This document shows positions 54,950 to 64,000 of a DNA stretch of 64,000 nt, one piece after another. This DNA comes from Tubiluchus corallicola. Taxonomy: Eukaryota > Priapulida > Priapulimorpha > Priapulimorphida > Tubiluchidae. The number at the start of each line of letters is the position of its first letter. Position 1 is the stretch's first letter. The DNA is taken from positions 573,352-637,351 of the forward strand of contig JAQGDQ010000058.1 in assembly GCA_030141605.1 (NCBI GenBank), written 5' to 3'. The translations under genes and the position numbers were made by a program. The notes beneath the pieces are model-generated. The model made no database searches. It saw only the letters and a program-made list of their open reading frames with translations, and had not been told where the DNA came from.

Positions 54950-55247
54950 GCTGGGTGTGTCATCTTGCCTCAGTTTTCTCGGTCACCCTAGCTTTTTTCC
55001 CGTAACAATAGTTGCCTAGTTATACATGTAGTAGCATATAGTAAAACTTAGCACGCCCAAATAGCTTGGGGGCAAAACCACACTCATAAGAAAAGATGAT
55101 GATTTAATGCGATTTGATGGGTTGGAAGTTTTCGACAGTATCAATAATTATACTCACTTTTTAGGTATGAAAGAATTTTGGCGTCAAGTAGCATGTAATT
55201 TCTTAATGACGTGACAGAAATTACAACACAAACCAATCAAGTGTCCG
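54950..55247. repeat. Segment B, left copy of a 298-bp direct repeat
   Basis: Appears identical to 55507-55804. The two copies are separated by a copy of segment A. Confidence 0.93.
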
Positions 55248-55248
55248 T

Positions 55249-55508
55249 ACAAATCAAGTAACTTTAGACAAACAAAAACTGCTAAGCGTTATTTTTTTAT
55301 TTTTGTTTATTAACTCTCCGAATAAACATGCTATTGAAATACAATGAACTTTATTTCAGTGTGGTCGCCATTGCCATGTGTAACTAAAAATACTCCTAAA
55401 AAATCACTAATTCCAAACTAGTGTAAAAGTATGAGAAGACTACGCAAATGAAAAGACAAAGACCAAATTAGTAAGTAGTAGTGATGATGCAGCCTACTGA
55501 TGTTCAGC
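55249..55508. repeat. Segment A', templated copy of 52163-52422
   Basis: Inserted precisely between the two B copies, overlapping the right one by two bases (GC) and separated from the left one by one extra base. Confidence 0.93.
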
Positions 55509-55804
55509 TGGGTGTGTCATCTTGCCTCAGTTTTCTCGGTCACCCTAGCTTTTTTCCCGTAACAATAGTTGCCTAGTTATACATGTAGTAGCATATAGTA
55601 AAACTTAGCACGCCCAAATAGCTTGGGGGCAAAACCACACTCATAAGAAAAGATGATGATTTAATGCGATTTGATGGGTTGGAAGTTTTCGACAGTATCA
55701 ATAATTATACTCACTTTTTAGGTATGAAAGAATTTTGGCGTCAAGTAGCATGTAATTTCTTAATGACGTGACAGAAATTACAACACAAACCAATCAAGTG
55801 TCCG
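55507..55804. repeat. Segment B', right copy of the 298-bp repeat
   Basis: Identical to 54950-55247 as far as I can read. After it the sequence continues as unique DNA. Confidence 0.93.
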
Positions 55805-57300
55805 CATTAATAAACTCTTTTGCAGGCGGTGATATCTTATGGTGGAGTTTGGAACGAACACTACCCATTAAAAGTTTAAACTAAACTATAGGTCTAGCGA
55901 ATATTTTCCAAAAAACAATCGCAAAAAACTCGTTTACTTAGATAGGTTTAAACTGTGACAAAATTTTGAAAAAGACTTAAGTTTTTATTTAGCAAAATGG
56001 CAAAAAGAAAAAAGGGCCTCCCAAAAACTCAACCGTTCCCACGATTAACAGAAAACACTCAAACTCAAGAATAAATCTCACAAATGCTATACTAAAAAGC
56101 TCAACTAACATTTCATTTCAAATAAAATAATGGCGAAAGGAATAGCTGAATGATCACACTGTGCGCTTTGGAACAAAGTTGAGCAACACTGCTGATAGGA
56201 AAATAGATGGGTCACCTCTGGAAAAACTATTTTTGAATAGTTTCATCTACTACACAGTCTTTCGTTTAATCTCTTAATGAAGAAGGATTGAATATACATC
56301 CCAACGTGGCAAAAACCCTTTTGTCACTTCAGTATCATAGAGGATTATCATTGGTAATTAGCTAGATTCCAACCCGCCACAACAACTCATAATTAAAATT
56401 AGGCCTTGCTGTTAAATGCTGTCAGTCTTGAAGTGAATATAAAAACGTGTGCTTTGTGCTGTTATCCGTCTACACATGTCACAAACGCTTCCAATAAGGG
56501 ACTACTTAGCTATAAACTCCGAAACAGAATCAGTATGACTTCAAAAAATCCCATAAATTAACAGAGATAGTTATCTATTAACAACAACTTGAAAAATGTA
56601 CTCCATCTTTTAACTCAGCTTGTCTAAATTTCGCTCGAGATCGGCCAAGCAAAAAGCATCGAACCCGTGACTGCACGACCATGCGTGACCATCCTAAGAG
56701 CATGGTCACCACTTTTCAAGCAATCAACACTTTTCGCACAGTGAATGAACAAGTAGAGATCCATCTGGTTTCTCCCAAGGAATGAATTCGCCAGAGACTT
56801 AAGATGATTGAGGATTAAGACCCAGATAAGCAAACAGCCAAACGCTACTGACTGTACGTCATAATAGCTTAATAATTATGGTCTTCGTAGATTAAAACTG
56901 CAGATAAAAACGCTGCGAATTATGATTAAAACAGCCACAGTAAGCAAACAGTAATTACAGAAAGTGATTTAAGTAAAGCTATTCCAGGAGAATATTCATA
57001 AAATCTATCTGTGAAAGGAGGAGCTGTAATTAGACATGGTAAAATTTATAGTACATGCAAGTGAATTTTGCTGACGAATTTTAATAAGTCTAAGCAACAC
57101 ATTTTTTCGACAGACTGGTAAAATTACTATACATATAGTTCTTGTATTATATATAAATAATCATATGACGTGAGCTGCATCTTTGAAATATTTGAATTAA
57201 AGTAAAAGTGCGTTTTCTATTAAAAATCTGGGTTAGTATCGCTATGCATACGCATGTAGTACTCATAATTGTGAATGAAGTATCGAAGTAGATATGTAAC
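55805..57300. other. Stretch without recognised features
   Basis: AT-rich, short frames only, nothing recognised. Confidence 0.4.
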
Positions 57301-57445
57301 ATTTTGTTAGACCACAGAAGAAAGTGAGGAAAGGAGAAAAGTCAGCAAACAAATAAGGAAAGAAAATTGAGGAAGAAAGAAACAACAGAATGTAGAATAG
57401 CGGAAATGAGAAAGAAAAGGGACGGAAAGAAAACAGAAAGAAGGA

Positions 57446-57484
57446 ATGCAGTTATGGAGGCAGGAAAGAAAGGAAGAAAATAAG

Positions 57485-57535
<51 letters not shown>

Positions 57536-57586
57536 GAAAGGAAGAAAATAAGAAAGAAAGAAAGAAAGAGAGAGAGAGCGAGAGAG

Positions 57587-57665
<79 letters not shown>

Positions 57666-57692
57666 GAGAGAAAGAGAGAAAGAGAGAAAGAG

Positions 57693-57786
<94 letters not shown>

Positions 57787-57787
57787 C

Positions 57788-57831
<44 letters not shown>

Positions 57832-57836
57832 AAAAA
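57446..57836. repeat. Long purine microsatellite, (GA)n and (GAAA)n
   Basis: GA runs alternate with GAAA runs, all purines on the plus strand. Long Lys/Glu/Arg frames on plus and Phe/Leu/Ser frames on minus are artefacts of this. Confidence 0.95.
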
Positions 57837-57847
57837 CAAACTAACAA

Positions 57848-58885
57848 AAATTTTCCTTCACATTAAATACTAGGTACTTCGTATGAAATAGTTACAGAAT
57901 TCCGACTTGGCTTCACCAAGATTCTGCAAGACTGAATGAGAGTATTTACCATGTTAAAGATTATATTATTAATGAAGCATCCCATAAATCGATTGCAGAG
58001 TACAAGCTCATATATCAGCAAACAACAACACGAGCGCGACCTTATGAAAACAATACATTTATTGGAAAAACAGACATTTCCTTGTGAGACTCGTTGCGTT
58101 TCTTATCTCCTGTATGGGGAAGTAAGAACCATTACAACGCATTACGTTCTGACTGATGAAAGAAACCGCCATGTCGATGCCGCCATGTTTGTTGGAAGAA
58201 AATCTTCAAAGAAAATGGTGGCACTGATAGTAACACGGAAGAGAATACCGCATTTCACGCAGTTTACGCACTTCGGGTTTGCAACTTCCTCCACTGCGTT
58301 TTTTCTTAATTTTTTCCCTAGATTAAATCTTGACTGCCGATGTCTAAGAGAGGGGTCTAGTCGGCACTTTGTAACCGCAAATACTGATTTATGTTACTGC
58401 ATTAATTGAATATGTTTGTTATATTATGTTATATCTGATCATGGAATAAAGCATTTATGAGAGTTTACATGTAGATTTATCATTTACTGGACATCAAATG
58501 TTCAACTTTGAGAAAAATCTTTGCCTGCCTTTTGGAGGCCGTGTTGACTGCCCATTGAACGCAAAACCGCTTGAAAGTTACACACATTAAATAGGCTCTC
58601 TCCGTGTGGTAAAGAACCACCCATGTGATAATGATAAAAGAGAGTTTTAGAAATTACGATACGATATGAAACATCTTGTACAACACATTTACTGCATTAA
58701 AAACTAAATTTCACTCCCTAATTGAGGAAGCTTAATTAGCGAAAATTTCATTCGATTTAATGAAAAGGGAAAAAAGGATGAATGTGGGTTAAACAAAGAA
58801 AAGGCAGAATTGAAATAAAGACGAAAAACTGAGAAAAGAAGGGAAGTAGGGAAGTAGAAAATAATAAAGGGACAAAAAGAAGGAA
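57848..58885. other. Stretch with one unrecognised 157-codon frame
   Basis: A plus-strand frame at 57936-58409 has no motif I recognise and no clear upstream signals. Nothing else stands out. Confidence 0.3.
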
Positions 58886-59366
<481 letters not shown>

Positions 59367-62300
59367 AAGAAAAACTGCAAACTACTTGCCATTAAATAAT
59401 TTCAGCAATGCTGTAAAATTCAGGCTTGATCGAATTTCACTTTCAAAAGCTATTATAATTCATTATTCCTACATTCAGCCATTAGTAACGTACATCTACT
59501 TCATGTATGATGGGCAGTCACAACGGGACTCCCATGGCCCTTGGGTGATTACTATTTACCAATTATCCTATAGTAGTCGGGTTTCAAACTAGGTTTTCAC
59601 ACGCTCTTATAATGCATTAGCATCAGTGCATGTGCAGTCTGAGGACATTGTCAAACTGCCAACAAATAATATTGATCGGCGAGCTTCTGTGTGCTTGGAG
59701 AATCTGACAAGGGCTTCTGTAGGGCTAGAATGTTGTCATTAACTGTACCTACACAAGAAATACGTCGCACCGCAAAACTAACATATCGCTGATCCAATCA
59801 TTCTTTCGTTTGTTTATTTATTCACTCAATAAGTAAATAAATTGAAACACGAAGTAAAATAACTTGCCCTTTTACGTATCACCCTTTCATTTATCCATTC
59901 ATTTATTCATTCAGTCATTCGTTCGTTCATTCATGCACTCATTCATTCACTTGCTTGTCTGTTCATCGAATACATGAGACCACGAAATAAATTAACTTGG
60001 TTTTTATCTGCACAATGATTCATTAGTGCATTCACTTGCTCATTCGAATGTAACTCACTTTTTTGTTCCTTTGTTTCATTTTTTCTCTTTCTCTGCTTCA
60101 TTTTCTCTTTCCCTGATTTGTTTATAATAGAATATATGCTTTCAGCTGTCATTGAAAATCTCGTGTGAGCCTAGACTATTTAATCGTTTACAAGAAATTA
60201 GAAATTCAAACAATCCAGCGGAAAAACGCAACAGTGACAGCCCTACACTATTTCTATGGGTAGCTTGACTAGCTCCTTTATTATTCATGAGCACGTTGCA
60301 TAACACTAAAATGCAGGTCTGAACGCTTTCGCACCAAATCTCAGTTATTGCTCGATAATTACATAAAACTGACGTAATTAGTGACGTAAGCGCCGTCTAG
60401 AAGTGGCAGTTTCACTAGACGCAAATTGATTCATGATTTATGTTATCATCGTTGACGTTGAATTAGTAATAACCTATTACTATGCCGCGCTATATATAAA
60501 GAATGCGTAACAGTCAAATAAAAAGCAGAACTCTAGCTCCATTTTCGACATCCATTTCAGACTTTTGACCTTTCATTTTTACGTTCGAGTGGAGCACAAA
60601 TAGTCTGGCATTCCTAATTTTACCCTATCTTTTGACCTTACAAAGAAAATATTGTCCCATTCAAAAGTATTGGCATATCAGCATCACGATATTAATATGA
60701 CATTGATTTCTGATCCTTGACCTTGATCTCTGTTACTCATCTCAAACAAAAAAGAACCAGTGACATATTTCAAAAATAGATTCGAATTATGCTGTTTGCG
60801 TTACACGGCGCCGCTTGATATAATTATTATGAATTCCTCAAACAGTTAGTTCAGTCTGTAGACACTTGAACAAGGGAAAATGGAAACTGTACCTCAAGTA
60901 CTTCATGCTGGAAGCTGTGGCAGCTATTAGCAGCACTGGTCAAGTACTCCCATAGAGGAATGGCAATAAAACCCCCTGAAGAAATAGTATAAGTTAAGTC
61001 CCACGAAGGAATCCTGCAATCATCAGCAACGTGAAATTGTGACGAGTTACGCCCGGCATAATAATGATCACCTCCCCCTTTATCGAGTGATCTCCATACT
61101 CAAGGGTGCTTGTAAAATGCACGAGGAACTCAAAAGTGGTGACACGCGCGAACGAAATAAACAAGGTCCTTATTGTCTCATTAAAACTAATATTTCAAAA
61201 GAGATTTCTTGAGAATTAAAGAGGCAGCTTGGTATGAGAATCTGAAAAGTAATGCATAGTATTTGGTCCCAATTTTTTGCTTTTTATTTTCTTGATCGCA
61301 TCTCTTTTTGTCTCTTTGTGTTCTCTCTGTCTAGTTGTTTGTTTGTTTGTTTAGGACAACCTGTATAACAACCTGATTTGTAAAGTTATTCACCTTCGAT
61401 TTCTCATGAATGGCGTTGTCACTAGAAGTATGAGGTCCATAATGATGTGAATCTCACGGTGCTTTAAATGCAGTGTCAGTTAATGCCCATGTGTTTGAAA
61501 TAATATTTTTATAGGCACTCATTTTTTAGCAAACTTGTTCAGAGCAAGATCTAATTAGATGGAAGTCTGCTTCACATTAATTTCCGTGCCACAGAGGCTC
61601 CTGCTTATGATTCACTGAAAAACCCATTGTTGCTTCTGATTCAGACAATTACACGAATTCTATAGTGACTATTTAAACTGACGGAGGCTCTATATTTATG
61701 GCTGTAGAAATGTAGCTAGAAAGCTACAGCTATCCAGCAGAAACGTGAACTCTCTACACTGACAAACTCTCTTTAACGAAACAGTTAAAAAGGTCGTTGT
61801 TGCAGAACAAAACATGCGTATTTCACCTAAAGACGGTGGCAGTTTTGTAATATAGATTCTTGTCCAACTTAGTGGATCTAAAACCCTAATCGTCTAAGTT
61901 GGCTAAGCCAGTTATTTAACGGCATTTTGATTTACGCAGCAACTTACGTGGTACGGCATAAGTTTAGCTGATGGTATAGCAAAATACATATAAAAACAAA
62001 AACATATGCATCATCACCACCACCATCATCATCATCATCATCAATATGTAATGATATGCTAAGTAATACATGCTGCCATTTATCACGTTTTGCATGGCGA
62101 TTAACAAGTGTCGATGACAACAGACGAAATCACACTAAACTATTAGTTTTCATCTGTGCCACAACTGCTTACCAGTTTTGAATTTTGCTTCGAGCTGCAG
62201 ACGTTTTAAGCCAAGAAACCAAATAAAAATTTCAAGACTCGACCGAAATCCCGAGAAATTAAAATAATAATAGTGATCTTCTCGCAGGAGTCCTGCTTGG

Positions 62301-64000
62301 ATTTCTTAATCAAACACCATCAGGGTTTTCTCACCGATTATTCCCGGCTTTCCAGCGAACAACTCTCAGTCACGAAATTTCAATAAATCGTAAAAATCTT
62401 CACTGAAGCGAATTTGTAAATGATCTGATCAAATTTCTAGTCGGAACAAACGCAGCGAACCAAGGACTGTATCCACACAGAGGTTGCTTAAATGGTAGTG
62501 TTTGCACAAGAATTGGAACGAACTTACTAAGACGATTTTGTACATTATAATTATGATGATTGCTTCGATGAATTAAATCAATAAAAGTCACCCAAGCTTG
62601 AAAGCATTTGAAGGTTAACTAGACTCGTTTAGCATAGTAGTTCGGGTGTAAATTTCTTGTGGACAGCAACTACTAAAGACTTAGCAAAGCGGGGTATCCT
62701 AGCCTAATGTTGATAATGATGTGTAATGCTAATCTACACTACAGTCTAGCATCAGAAAATGAACTAGTTCATCAATGGACTGGCGTGTGGGATTTTTTTA
62801 TGATTATCGAGTCTCTTTCGACAAGACTTGTGTGAACACAAAAAATAAGTTCACTAATCCGGTTGACACGTAAACTTACTCAGGACAATTTAAAATATAA
62901 ATATCTTTCCACGGCAACTTGGGAAGTCAACGGACATATTTGTAATAACGATATTTTTTAATGACAATTGTGACATTTCGACAAAAAATATGACACAGCA
63001 ACAATCTGAAGTTATAATTTCAATATACAGCAATAAGAACAGAAAAGCAAGAGACAGCTATAAACTTGTGCAATGTAAAGGCACGTGTATTGCTGTACAA
63101 TTTCATGTCAATAGCGGTATGATGGTGATACTTCGTGAGATTTTGGCTTAGTAATAATACCTGCTGAGTGCTGACATGTGCAAACTTCTCTCCAAAAAAC
63201 GCGGCTTGCTTGCAGTCAGTTTGTAATTTATTCAAACTTCATATCTAACTGGTGAACGCAGTCAGTGCTGCTTAACTTGAAGGGTAAATCACAATGCAGT
63301 TTGGAGTAACGAGTGTCGTGACAATCTCAGTGTCATGTGTGTTATCCCAAGAAACCAAAACCAAAGATCATCAAGTATTTTTCAACAAGCAACGATAACT
63401 TTTAACAATTCGACTATATATAAGCTCTGTACGCTAACATTACATGCGATCGCCTACAATTTTAAAAGCGCCTCTTTGATCGCCGAAGCTCTACCAAGTT
63501 TTACTTTCATCTCTGCCAAACCATCTGGACACTTGAATGCCTGTAGTTGTTACAGTTTTGTGATTTCCAGAAGCCAAAGCTGAAGAAAAATAACCGGAAG
63601 AGGAAAATGATCGACTATTATCGAATTTAGCTTCAGTCTACACGGCACGGCAATATCGTTTTGCAGACACTGGCGTCGCAGTTTCGTCTCGTCTGAACAA
63701 GATACATGAATGACCGTCAGATCCGTTGAAATTTTCAATAAAATTTATGCTGTCCTTATTGGCGTGACTGACTGGGCAGTTATACTGTGTTGTCTGTATG
63801 CACTATGCTTAAAATGCAGCTGAGCCTGAGAAAACTCGGTAAAGTATAGCAAGGCCACACATACAATTTTAGTTGTGCGACTTATTGCTGCGAAATCTGA
63901 AAAACTAATATCTACGGAAGGAGCACGCACACTGCAAATAAAATAGCTGTAAAACAAAAAGTTTTAATTTGGGATCAAACATTTCATTGCGCAAATGATT
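59367..64000. other. Right end of the window without recognised genes
   Basis: AT-rich. It contains a TTCA-rich tract at about 59880-59950 and a CAT/CAC run at about 62009-62043. No exon, RNA gene or element could be supported. Confidence 0.4.
62009..62043. repeat. (CAT)n/(CAC)n microsatellite
   Basis: A short trinucleotide run. Confidence 0.85.

Noticed and set aside
57307-57847. Open frames of 130-165 codons rich in FLS or KE/RE
   Set aside because: Entirely produced by GA and GAAA repeats.
57936-58409. 157-codon plus-strand frame
   Set aside because: No motif recognised and no start context or splice evidence. It may be chance.

Overview
This is a window of animal nuclear DNA. It is AT-rich (roughly 35% GC by eye). 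Its genes are split by many introns with GT/AG borders, introns run from about 0.3 to 3.3 kb, and it is full of microsatellites and decayed transposons. The gene types point to a metazoan: a GABA-B-receptor-like class C GPCR, an NCAM/fasciclin-II-like adhesion protein, a cytochrome-b5 front-end desaturase and an animal-type serine beta-lactamase-fold protein. Vertebrate repeats such as Alu or L1 are not seen, and a marine invertebrate is the natural guess. I cannot name the species from sequence alone.

Layout, left to right. (1) 1205-10014, minus: the N-terminal ligand-binding half of a GABA-B-like receptor in eight exons. Its 7TM half lies off the left edge. Its introns hold two LINE tails and large CA and GAAA/GAAT microsatellites. 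(2) 10.0-17.1 kb: gene-free spacer with a LINE 3' end and a cluster of inverted repeats (foldback-like) at 12.3-14.7 kb. (3) 18261-19625, plus: an intact single-exon fatty-acyl front-end desaturase of 454 codons, probably with an upstream 5'UTR exon. (4) 21329-28840, plus: a six-exon secreted, probably GPI-anchored serine hydrolase of the class C beta-lactamase/penicillin-binding-protein fold, 606 aa. A pogo-like MITE sits in intron 3. (5) 33098-41357, minus and convergent with (4): a three-Ig, one-FnIII adhesion protein with a GPI-type tail, in nine visible exons. Its signal-peptide exon was not found. (6) 41.4-64 kb: no gene I can support. It holds a broken PIF/Harbinger transposase fragment, a degenerate satellite, a probable solo LTR, a striking B-A'-B' duplication with a templated insertion, and two long purine-strand microsatellites.

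The four genes do not form an obvious pathway. Three encode membrane or cell-surface proteins and the fourth is a membrane-bound lipid enzyme, but shared function is not implied. I found no RNA genes, CRISPR arrays or prokaryotic operons. The points most worth a second look are: the altered ligand pocket of the receptor, the histidine in place of glutamine in the third box of the desaturase, the complete catalytic triplet of motifs in the beta-lactamase-like protein, and the near-identical nested duplication at 54950-55804.
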